Origin: Flabesymbios commensalis
Lineage: Eukaryota; Annelida; Polychaeta; Terebellida; Flabelligeridae
Direction: 5' to 3'
DNA: 64,000 bases
NCBI GenBank assembly: GCA_964017125.1
Contig: OZ024905.1
Location: forward strand, 34,569,534-34,633,533
A program made the position numbers and the translations under genes. The notes below the pieces were generated by a model. That model saw only the letters and a list, made by a program, of their open reading frames with translations, was not told where the DNA came from and ran no database searches. This document shows positions 15,501 through 27,500 of the stretch, piece after piece. Each line of letters starts with the position of its first letter. Positions within the stretch are counted from its first letter, which is position 1.

Positions 15501-18500
15501 AACATTGGCAGTGTCATCACCGCCTTTTGAATCGAGGGCTGCGATTAGCTTAGAGCGGGGGAAAATCCGGGATTCCTTTTTCTCAGCCTATCACATAGGC
15601 CTACATCCTTGTAAGTTGCATGCAGGCTTGGGGCTTAGTTATAATAAATATAATAGTTTGATTCTGAAATCCACATTTTAATTTTTTTCCGACTGACGCC
15701 TCCTCTGAAGTCCCAAAAAATCCTTAATCCAACTAATCAAATTGGAATGGCCTAATCATGACCATAGCTTGACTAATTTTACATTTGACCTTTCTGAGAC
15801 CCCTATGATCTTGACTTTTTTCTAATCAGCAAATTTTCTTGTTAACACAATGCATTCAACATTTTTTTATTTCGCTGTGAAATTTATACCATACATTTCA
15901 CTAATAGCCCGGATGAGTTCGAAATTGGGCAAGCTTCGACAAGACAATAGGTCATTGTGTCCAAAATGGTCGATATCGGCCATTATTTTTTTATATATCT
16001 GGAAAACCGGACCAGATAAATAAACCATTACTAATGAACAAAATGTGTAGTTTCATATACCAGGGATATACCATGAAAAATTTCAACTTGATCAAATTCA
16101 AAATGGCCGCCCTGCTGCCACTTTTAATTTTAATATGCATTATAACTGGAAACCGTTCAAGATATCTAGACCATTACTATTGAACAAAATGAGCGGTTTC
16201 AGGTGAAGCTATACTATGGAAATTTCAACTTATCAAAATCAAAATGGAGACCTGCGGCCACTTTTGCCTTGAATATACGTAATAACTTGAAAACTTTGCC
16301 AGATAGCTAGACAATTACTATTGAACAAAATGTGCGGTTTCAGGTAGGGATATACCATGAACAATGTCAACTTGATCAAATTTAGGATGGCCAACGTGTG
16401 GCCATTTTTGCCTTTAATATGTCTAATAACTGGAAAATCGTGCCAGATCTCTAGACCATTACTATTGATAAAAAGATTACTATGCTGCAACAAGGTAACA
16501 TGACATCCCATCAAACACGACGCACTAACCTGATGTTGTTTCAATGCTGGTTACCTTTTTAGGCCTCAGCCAAAGTACTATTGTGGTCATCAGGCGCGTC
16601 CGTCTGTCCGTCCGCCTGTCCGTCCGTCCGCTACTTTTTCATATACTGGTTAAGGCCATTCCATTTTGATTAGTTGGATTACGGATCCGGCGACGACAAA
16701 AGAGCCAAAAAGGAAAAAAAAAAAAAATTATCATGATTTCTTTTTTTTTAATATGCGGCGATCTAATATCCTAGCCATAACATTTGAAAAAAAACAAAAC
16801 AATTTTTTTATTTTTACCACTCTACAATCTCAAAATATGATACAATATTGCATGAAACATATATTTAATATATCCTATTATAATATATGTATTCATTGTC
16901 AGTAATGACAGAAGCTGGCTGATCGCCACCGTCGGCGATATGTTTGTTTGTTTGTTTGTTTGTTTGTTTGGGTTAGCTAGCCCAGAAGCTAGGCTGCCTG
17001 GGCCTTCCGATAAACATCGATTCAACCTCGCCTCAACGCTATAACATTGGCAGTGTCATCACCGCCTTTTGAATCGAGGGCTGCGATTAGCTTAGAGCGG
17101 GGGGAAATCCGGGATTCCTTTTTCTCAGCCTATCACATAGGCCTACATCCTTGTAAGTTGCATGCAGGCTTGGGGCTTAGTTATAATAAATATAATAGTT
17201 TGATTCTGAAATCCACATTTTAATTTTTTTCCAACTGACGCCTCCTCTGAAGTCCCAAAAAATCCTTAATCCAACTAATCAAATTGGAATGGCCTAATCA
17301 TGACCATAGCTTGACTAATTTTACATTTGACCTTTCTGAGACCCCTATGATCTTGACTTTTTTCTAATCAGCAAATTTTCTTGTTAACACAATGCATTCA
17401 ACATTTTTTTATTTCGCTGTGAAATTTATACCATACATTTCACTAATAGCCCGGATGAGTTCGAAATTGGGCAAGCTTCGACAAGACAATAGGTCATTGT
17501 GTCCAAAATGGTCGATATCGGCCATTATTTTTTTATATATCTGGAAAACCGGACCAGATAAATAAACCATTACTAATGAACAAAATGTGTAGTTTCATAT
17601 ACCAGGGATATACCATGAAAAATTTCAACTTGATCAAATTCAAAATGGCCGCCCTGCTGCCACTTTTAATTTTAATATGCATTATAACTGGAAACCGTTC
17701 AAGATATCTAGACCATTACTATTGAACAAAATGAGCGGTTTCAGGTGAAGCTATACTATGGAAATTTCAACTTATCAAAATCAAAATGGAGACCTGCGGC
17801 CACTTTTGCCTTGAATATACGTAATAACTTGAAAACTTTGCCAGATAGCTAGACAATTACTATTGAACAAAATGTGCGGTTTCAGGTAGGGATATACCAT
17901 GAACAATGTCAACTTGATCAAATTTAGGATGGCCAACGTGTGGCCATTTTTGCCTTTAATATGTCTAATAACTGGAAAATCGTGCCAGATCTCTAGACCA
18001 TTACTATTGATAAAAAGATGCAGTTTAGGGAGGGATATGTCCTAAAATATTTCGACTTGATTAAATTAAAAATGGCTTACATGCGGCAGTAATCAACTTC
18101 AAAATACGTAATATCTGGAAAACCTTACCAGGTAGCTAGCCTATTAGAATAGAATTTAATGTGCGGTTTCAGGGGGAAATATGCCCTGAAAAAATTCACC
18201 TTGATAAAATTTAAAATGGAGGACTTTTGATCATTGTTGACTTTAATATGCGTAATATCTGGAAAACCGTACAGATAGCTAGACCATTACTATTGCACAA
18301 AGTGTGCAGTTTCTGAGAGGGATATGCCCTAAAAAGTTTCAACAAAAATATCTTTTAAATGGCTTAGCCTGCCTTTTGATTAAAAATGGTGGGCTGTTGC
18401 AATTGAAGTTCATCGGTGTCTGTGTTGGCGTTAACATTTCCTTGTGGGCACGATAACTAAAAAGTTTTTAACATTCACCTTAATAATCTTACTTTGTGGG

Positions 18501-21500
18501 CGCGATAACTTCAAAAGTTTTGAACGTATCCTGCTCAAATTTGTAATAGGCCTATACATGTTACTCCAGTTCTCGGAAAAGTTAAAAAATGGCTAAAAAC
18601 AATTTAAAATGTCCGATTTATTGTGATTTTTCGAATTTTATGTCAATAATTTTACTTTGTGGACACGATAACTGCAATAGTTTTTCTTGTATTCTGCTGA
18701 AATTTGTACTGCATGCTGCTAATAACCAGTTCTGGGACAAGTTCAAGAATGGCGGTGGGCTATTGTTGAGTGTTCTTTTTTAGCTCCCGCCGTCACCGTA
18801 GGTGAGCGAAGGGAGCTATGGATTCTACCTCCGTTTTTTTTTGGCCTCTTCTTTTGCTTATAACTTTGTGAGAAAATAAGCTAGGATAACAATTTTTGGT
18901 ATGTAGGTTACTTCCAGGTTGCTAATGGACAAGTTAAAATATTTTTAATCTGAATTCAATACGCAAGGTTGCAGAGGAGAAAATGATGATGTGACGGCGT
19001 TGGGCCGTTGGGCCGTTGGGCCGTCCGTAAGCAATTCGTTTCCGGAGCATATCTCTGAAAGTACTTGTCCGATTGTCTTCAAATTTTACACACAACACCC
19101 CTAGGGGGTCTAGTTGTGCCTTTTGGGGTATTTGAACTTTGACCTACTTCTGGTTCAGAACTATGACCTATTTAGACGTTATTCACCTCGACAGGCCTGA
19201 TATTGCGGAATATCATGAAAACCGCTCAAGATAGCTACACCATTAATATCAAATAAATTGTAAGGTTTCAGGAGAGGATGCATCCTGAAAAATTTGAAGT
19301 TGATAAAATTCAAAATGGCCGCCTATCAGCCATTATTCACCTCGACAGGCCTGATATTGTGGAATATCATGAAAACCGCTCAAGATATCTACACCATTAC
19401 TATAAAACAAATTGTAAGGCTTCAGGAGAGAATGTATTTTGAAAAAAATCATTTTGTCAAAGTTCAAAATGGCCGCCAATCAGCCATTATTCACTTTCAC
19501 ATGGCCGTTATTTGGTAAACCGTGCTAGATGGCTAGACCATTACTATAAAACAAAATGTTCGATTTCAGGAGAGGATGCATCTTGAAAAAATTCGACTCG
19601 ATAAAATTCAAAATGGCCGCTTATCGGCCATTATTCACTTTCACATGGCCGTTATTTGGTCAACCGTGCTAGATGGCTAGACCATTACTGTAAAACGAAA
19701 TGTGAGATTTCAGATGAGGATGCATCTTGAAAAAAATTGACTTGATCAAATTTAAAATGGCCGCCTTTTCAGCCATTATTCATTTTCACATGGCTGATAT
19801 TTGGTAAACCGTGCTAGATGGCTAGACCATTACCTGATTACTATAAAACAAAGTGTGAGTTTTCGGGGGAAGATGCACCCTGAAAATTTTTAACTTACGA
19901 ATTCAAAATGGCCGACAATCAGCATTATTTACCTTGATAGGCCTGATATCAGGTAAACCGTGCTAGATAGCTAGACCATTACTATAAAACAAAATGTGAC
20001 GTTTCAAGAGAGGATGCCTTTTAAAAACTTTCGACTCAATCGAATTCAAAATGGCCGCCTATCGGCCACTATTTACTTTCACATTGCTGATATTTGGTAA
20101 ACCGTGTTAGATAGCTGGACCATTACTATAAAACAAAATGTGAGATTACAAGAGAGGATGCATCTCGAAAAAAATTGACTCGATCAAATTCAAAATGGCT
20201 GCCTATCGGCCATTATTCACTTTCACATAGCCGGTTTTTAGTAACCGTACTAGATGGCTAGACCATTACTATAAAACAAAATGTGAGATTTCAGAAGAGG
20301 ATGCATCTAGAAAAATTTTGACTTGATCAAATTCAAAATGGCCTCCTATCGGCCATTATTCACTTTCACATGGGCGATATTTGGTAAACCGTGCTAGATG
20401 GCTAGACCATTACTATAGAATGAAATGTGAGATTTCAGCTTAGGATGCATCTTGGAGAATTTTGACTTGATCAAATTCAAAATGGCCGCCTTTAGGCCAT
20501 TATTCACTTTCACATGGCCGATATTTGGTAAACCATGCTAGATAGCTAGACGATTACTATAGAATGAAATGTGAGATTTCAGCTGAGGATGCATCTTGAA
20601 AAATTCTGACTCGATCAAATTCAAAATGGCCCCCTATCGGCCATTATTTACTTTCACATGCCCAATATTTTGCAAACTGTGTTAGATGTTAGTCCATTAC
20701 TATAAAACAAAATTTGAGGTTTCGGGGGAGGATGCACCCTAAGTTTTTAACTAATTTATATCGAATTCAAAATGACCGTAAATCAGCTATTAGTTAACTC
20801 GATTGGCCTGATATCGGGTAAACCATGCCAGATAGGTAGACCATTACTGGGATACTGATTAGGATCATTAATTTCAATGGAGGTTTGCAATCTCTGACAG
20901 ACTGTCTAGTTCTTATCTTACTCTTACATTACTATAAAACAAAATTTGAGGTTTCGGGGGAGGATGCACCCTAAGTTTTTAACTAATTTATATCGAATTC
21001 AAAATGACCGTAAATCAGCTATTAGTTAACTCGATTGGCCTGATATCGGGTAATCCATGCCAGATAGGTAGACCATTACTGGGATACTGATTAGGATCAT
21101 TAATTTCAATGGAGGTTTGCAATCTCTGACAGACTGTCTAGTTCTTATCTTACTCTTAGACTGGGCTTCTTAGACCTAGTTGTCTTGCGTCTTGATTTTT
21201 GACCTAGACTAGGACTACATTAATAACCCTATACAAAATTGCTTAAATCAAATTCTAATTCGGAGCGGGAGCTCCTGGACTTATGTAGTCTTGTATCAAA
21301 TGATTTTCACTTTTAAAGGATGATTAAAGGCTGAGGCCTATTTCTGTCGCCGACAGGCCTTGTTTTTAGCTAACAGGGCATGATCTGCACGCCAAAGTCT
21401 CACCTGAACAAACCTTATAATCACAACCTGTAAAAACACCTTACACTGTAACAAGGTGTGCAGTTGTAAAACCCTCACAATTTTACAACAACATTGGGTC

Positions 21501-24500
21501 AATGCCTTGTGTTTGCTGGGATCATTTACTTGGCTTGAATTTTCCTGTAACAATACCTGAAATTGAAAATGTAAAGTACAGTATTACCTCGGTTTCGGTC
21601 CACCTCAATAAGTGGACCACCTCATGTCTCGGACTGTTTTCTTTCAGTCCCAATTTTTACCCCTCAGCTATTAAGGCTGTGGGGTATAGTGATCACCAGA
21701 GGCGGGCGGGCTGTCCGGCGGGCGGGCAGTCAGAAATTAAACTCTTACTAAAAAGTTAACTGATCATTTTGTTAATTTTTTACAGAAATGACATATGTGC
21801 CTGGGAAATTCATCCCATATATTTTTTTTTGCACCAAGCCATAAGCGGCCATTTTCCAAGATGGCAGCCTAAAAAGCTTGTGGGCTCGATCACTTATAAA
21901 CCGCTGGTTGGATTGCATTTAAATTTTGTATAGTTGTTCTATAGGTATTTCTGATGATCAAATTAACTTTTAGAATGAATCCATTAAAAACAAAATGGCT
22001 GCCACAGCCATTTAAAAAAAGATGGCCGCCTAAAAAACTTGTGGGCTCGATAAATTATGAGCCGTTGCTTTGATTGCATTCAAATTTGGTATGGTTGTTC
22101 TCTAGGTATTTTTGATGATCTGATTAACTTTTGGGATGAATTCATTAAAAACAAAATGACTGCCGCAGCTATTAAAAAAAAGATGGTCAAGTAAAAAGCT
22201 TGTGGGCACGTTAACTGATGAACCGCTCCTTGGATTGCACTCAAATTTGGTATGGATGTTCTCTAGGAATTTCTGATGATCTGGTTAACTTTTGGGATGA
22301 ATCTATCAAAAACAAAATGGCCACCACAGCCATTAAATAAAAGATGGCCGATTAAAAAGCTTGTGAGCAAGATAATTTTTGAACCGTTGCTTGGATTGCA
22401 TTCAAATTAGGTTTGGTCGTTCTCTACGTATTTCTGATGATCTGATTTATTTTTTGGATGAATCTATTAAAAACAAAATTGCCGCCACAGCCATTTGAAA
22501 AAAAAGACATGGTGGTAGTGGGGGGTCATTTTTTCTCATTATTTCTTGATATTGATGGACAGAGCCTACGGGGAGGGGTCGTGCAATCAATTGATGGCTA
22601 TTATGATATTTGTATCTAGATAAAACTTCCAGTGCAACGCTATTGTTGATCAGATAATATTTAACACTGTCATTTGTTATTGTTTGATATCATTGGCCCC
22701 AAATAGTGTTGATTAGTGAAGTCGGGCCTTCACGCTTGCATATCCACACAAACAGGACACTGGATCTCATATTTGTGTGTGTTGATCAGTCCCGCGGCCA
22801 TTAGTAAATTTGACAAAAGACCCCTTTCGAAAGAAAAACACTCTGAATTAAAAGTATCATTAATATTTTATTTCTGTCAATTGCTCATTTTTGTGCTAGT
22901 ATAAATGAAAATATATTTTTCATGTAGAATGTATGATTTTATCATGTGTATCTCGTAAGGTGGCGATAATTCATTTGATTAATTAATTGTTAATTCCATT
23001 TTAGGGGACCACCTCGCTAATGGGACCACTTTTGGAAAATCCCATAGGTGGTCCGCTTAGCAAAGTTCCACTCCACCTTAGTCCTGTTTTGCAATTTTTA
23101 TCCCCCGCAAAAACTTAAAAGTCAGAAATTATTCAAATTTTAATATCACATTCCCCATCATATGGAGATGTGCAGGTGACTTTTTCAAGGTTTTACTGAA
23201 ATTCAAAATGGCCGCCACGGATCAACTTCAATTTTTTAGTGGGTGCAAAAACTCAAAAAAATTGTTTGGTCAATTTTTTTCAAATTTTAACATCACATTC
23301 CTAGCAACATGTGGATGTGCAAGTGATTTTTTAAAGATGCTACCAAAATTCAAAATGGCCTCCAGAAGTCAATGCTAAATTTTTTGGTGGGCACAAAAAC
23401 TTAACGTCAGAAATTATTCAAATTTTAGAATCACATTCCCCACAATATGAAGATGTGCAGGTGATTTTTTTAAGTTGTGCTGAAATTCAAAATGGCCGCC
23501 ACGGATCAATTTCAATTTTTTTGAAGTAGCAAACACTCAAAAACTAAGTAAATTATTTAAATTTTACAAGCATATTCCCCACGATATGGAGATGTGCATG
23601 TTTTTTTTCAAGGTTTTACGGGAATCCAAAATTGCAGCCATGCATGGACTTCATAATTTTTTGTGGGCGCAAAAACTAAAAAAATTAAAGTCAGAAATAA
23701 TGTGCAGGTGATTTTACTGAAATTTAAAATGGCCACCACAAGTCGACTTTTTGAAATATTTGTGACCACAAAAACTCTAATGATGGGGGATGATATAGGA
23801 CTTCAGGCCTCTTGTTTAATATGAAATGAAATTACTAGCTAACTCGTATTCTCTCAAGTATCTTGTTATGTTAGTCTGGAAAAGTGTAAATGTTTAACTG
23901 CATTTTGTATCTCTTAATTCACAGGAAATCCAGGACTTGGGATGCAGCTTTCCTTGTCAGATTTTGATTGTGATGCTGACCCACCAGAGTGGCTCCCAGC
24001 AGAAAAATTGGAAGATTTGATGGCAGTTTCTGTATTGCCAGGCCCGCTTGATGGGTTGTGTGTACATGTAGCAACCTATTCTGAAGAATGGAAAGAGTGG
24101 TATCAATCTCATCAACCTGAAAAAATCAGTCTGCCAATAAGTCCAGATAAACAAGAAAATAAAGCAGAAAGTTAGTCATTTTAACTAAGTATCTGTAACT
24201 TACACAATTTTTATTAGATAATTTTGAGGGAAATTGTGCAATAGTTCTTACAATGTTTCACCAAGTTACTAGTGACACTGGCAATTCACAAATTGTCAAT
24301 ATTTGTATGAAGTATTATGTATTATGTTAATTTTCCAATAGGATTTACTGAAAACACCACAGCATGCTAATTTTTATCAAAGTAAATAAAACATCTTTAA
24401 TGCAGAATGTAGACTGTAAATTTAGTAACAAATTTGAGCAAAATATGCTATGTTTTCAGATACTGAAAAAGCTGAGAATAAAGTGACGTCGCCTGCCCCT

Positions 24501-27500
24501 GAATCAGGTAGTCTAACATCTTTCCATCAGCTGCTGTTGTTACGTCTACTTCGACCAGACCGCCTGCATATTGCCATGGCTGACTATGTATCGATCCACC
24601 TAAATTTGGTTGATGAATCAGAAAAGATACCAGATGTAAAAAGTGTTATGGACTTTGTAGCTAAGTACCAACATGGGGTGCTGGTGTTACTGCCACCTGG
24701 TGTATCCAATGAGAGTGTACCTCTCACTTCACGTGTTAAGCTCTCTGTTCCACCTTCTCATGTGATACAAGCTGCAGCACAGGTACACTTGTTAATAGAA
24801 TATTTTATTTATCAATTTATTGGATACTTTTATGTCAAATTTTTCGATTTGTGTGTTGTAGAAGGCCTGGTAAGACGAGAAGCAATGATTTTTAATTAAA
24901 AGGTTAAAAAGACCAAGTCAGCTATATACTTGATGTATAAATGTATTCATTGTATTACAATTGGCTTTTTTTGGGAGTTCTCCAGAATCATATGGGGGGA
25001 TGTAGTTCTATGGGTCATACCATAATGCTAAGGCTGCTTGAGAGCAAGATTGGGGGTCAAGATGGCAATTGAATACTCCTTAATGTTGCTGTGGTATCTT
25101 CCCTTAATAAGTGATGTTAGTATAACATGAGAAAGAGTATGATAGGCCCATGACGTGGGTTTTCTACTATGAAGACAATATAATAACAATGAATTGTAAA
25201 TCCTTGTTAAATAAATATGTTTACACCAACAATGATAAAAAAATGTTTTTCTTTAATTTTATGTTTATTAGCTATGCAGCTGATTTAATTATTGTTGATT
25301 GAAATGTATGTAACCAGGAAGTAGACATAAAACCTTTGTTTAAAATTCACACAAAAAATTGTATTGTCCTGATTTGTATATTTTATATAAATTTATATAA
25401 ATTTGTATATTTGCTCACTCCTGTTCAGACAAACAGACTATGCCTAATATGTACATGTAGTTAATTTACGCTGAAAAGTGCCCCATTTTTGTGATTTGTG
25501 CAATGTCCCTTTCAAATTTCAACTGTAAGACTATTTTACCTGCCTTGAAAGATGCCGCATGTTTTCATTGGAAAACATTTTCATATTTTCGATCACTACG
25601 ATCTTACACCAAACCTACACATTTGCTGGATGATCCTCCTTCTGCACTCTATATTTTTGTTTCCTTGGTCTATAAGTTGGACCTAAATCCACCTGGTAAA
25701 GTAAATAATTGCTGTTAAAATAAATTTTGTTGTGTTTTTTAAAGAACCTCGGTGTAGCTGTTGAAGTTGTTGAGATAACGGATGGGGGAGAACTAGAAGT
25801 GCTGGATGCTCTCAGTGCTGCTGAGCGAAATCATAGCTGGGTTGTGCTGAATAAATTACATTTAGCAACATCTCACTTCCTAGAAGAACTTAAATATCAC
25901 CTACAGAGAATGGCTATCGCTAAAGGTGAGTTCCAACTCGGAAAAAATCAGTCAAATAAGCTCTCTGTCCAAATGTTATTTGAATTATTATCACTTGTAT
26001 ACTATAGCCTGTTGTATTTTGTAACACCTGTATCTGATATGATGAGTTAATAGCTCTCGTCACTATCTCCACCTCACTCGCAAGAATAGCTTAGGCTCTC
26101 GGCAAAAAAAACATGACATTTTCATTGTTATCACACCTGAGGGACACTTCATTTTACTGAATTATGCTGTTGTATTTTTTCTGCTTGAATGATTTAAATA
26201 TATTGATCTGATTAGTTTTCCTTATGAACAGGATATCTCTAGAACGGCTAGTCTGAATCACTTGTGATTTTGTATGCAGGCACTAACATGCCTGGCCACG
26301 AAATGAAAAGGTTCCAGTCAGAGCACAGTGATTTTCAAGAAATAGTGGCATTTCATATTTTTCGTTTTGCTCAGTTACCTTTAGAAGGTACTATTTGGCA
26401 TGTCGGGTGGTTACTTCAAGTTGACTTCACGTAAAGGCTATAAGGCATACCAGTAGTAGATAATGCTGATTTGGTCAATTTTCTACTTAATTGATTCTCT
26501 TATTATGATATTTTGTTCTGATTGGTTTTCCTTGTGACAATGATATCTGAATTACTTGCTATGGAAAGGGTTTGGTCACAGTTCAGTGATTTAAAGAAAA
26601 TGTTATCTATTAATCAGTTTTAGAAAGTTTGGCTAAATACAATAAGTTTGCATAATGTTGCCTACTTTTATACTAGGGATGGAGAGTATGCATTGGTTAT
26701 AGCGAAAACAAATTTCCAGTGATTTTGAAAGTTATCAATTTTACAGGATATTTCGGATTATTATTATTATCATAGACATGCATAAAAATAAAATGTATAT
26801 AAAATAGAGTTTATTTAAAAAAGTATGTATTTTGTCTCCCATAGTGATATCAAATTATAATGTCTCTATGATGATTTTGTTGTAGAAAATGAAGACGTCT
26901 GCTGTTGTGTTTGGCTAGTCACTGAACCATTTGATAGTTTATCTACAGAGCTGATCCAAGATCTTTACATTCTGTCTTGGGATAGCCTAGAATGTATGGT
27001 TCAGCCTGTTAGTCCTACTAATGAAGAATCGCCCAGAAACCAGCAAGCAAACTCCTTCTCATCAGGTTCACTTCAAAACATACTGGCTACCAGTGAGTTT
27101 TTTTATACTTTTGAATACGATACACAAATAAAATAACACAACACAACTGCTTTATAGTAGTACAGTAGTCCCCCCTTTTATTCATGGACCCCGATATGTC
27201 ATCTCTGAACGCATGCATAAAATAAGTGCATGCATAAATGGGGGATAGAAAATTATTGTGAATTATCTTAAATCACATGCTAGGAATGTTGACGGCATTG
27301 TCAAAACTATGTCTGGGGCAGAGGTAATCCAGTAAACATGACCAATATCGGTTTAATGTTGGCCCATTGTTTTTAACGCTCGTCAACATAAAACGAACAT
27401 TATTTGAGGGTCTAGTGCATCACGTGCACTGGGAAAGATCAATGGATGAGGGGAGAGGTCAGTTAATCCAGCCACAATTCGTTGAGGGTTGTTTGAATGT

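Larger units (their letters stand above)
13491..21366 (+). mobile_element. family B element, copy 1, expanded and nested
   Basis: Left end TTTTTAGGCCTCAGCCAAAG; right end AAAGGCTGAGGCCTATTT followed by hairpin CTGTCGCCGACAG and GCCTTGTTTT. TAGGCCTCAGCC is a 12-bp inverted repeat between the ends. The interior is triplicated (13408-18017) and carries ACCATTACTATTGAACAAAA units homologous to those in family A. It holds a family C segment (18362-18780) and a whole family A copy (18781-21294). It accounts for most of the 10.5-kb intron. Confidence 0.65.

Noticed and set aside
14708-16544. Two nearly identical 101-codon open frames on the minus strand (14708-15013, 16239-16544)
   Set aside because: They are the same non-coding repeat sequence copied by the tandem triplication. 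They consist of core minisatellite units and have no protein similarity.
21576-23090. A further DNA transposon enclosing family F (TACAGTATTACCTCGG ... ACCTTAGTCCTG)
   Set aside because: Both flanks contain GGACCACCTC-type phrases in compatible orientation, but the inverted ends match too poorly to fix borders.
21840-23817. Regularly spaced repeats that might suggest a CRISPR array
   Set aside because: Units of 145-161 bp are tandem, diverged along their full length and have no unique spacers. They are transposon-core minisatellites in an animal intron.
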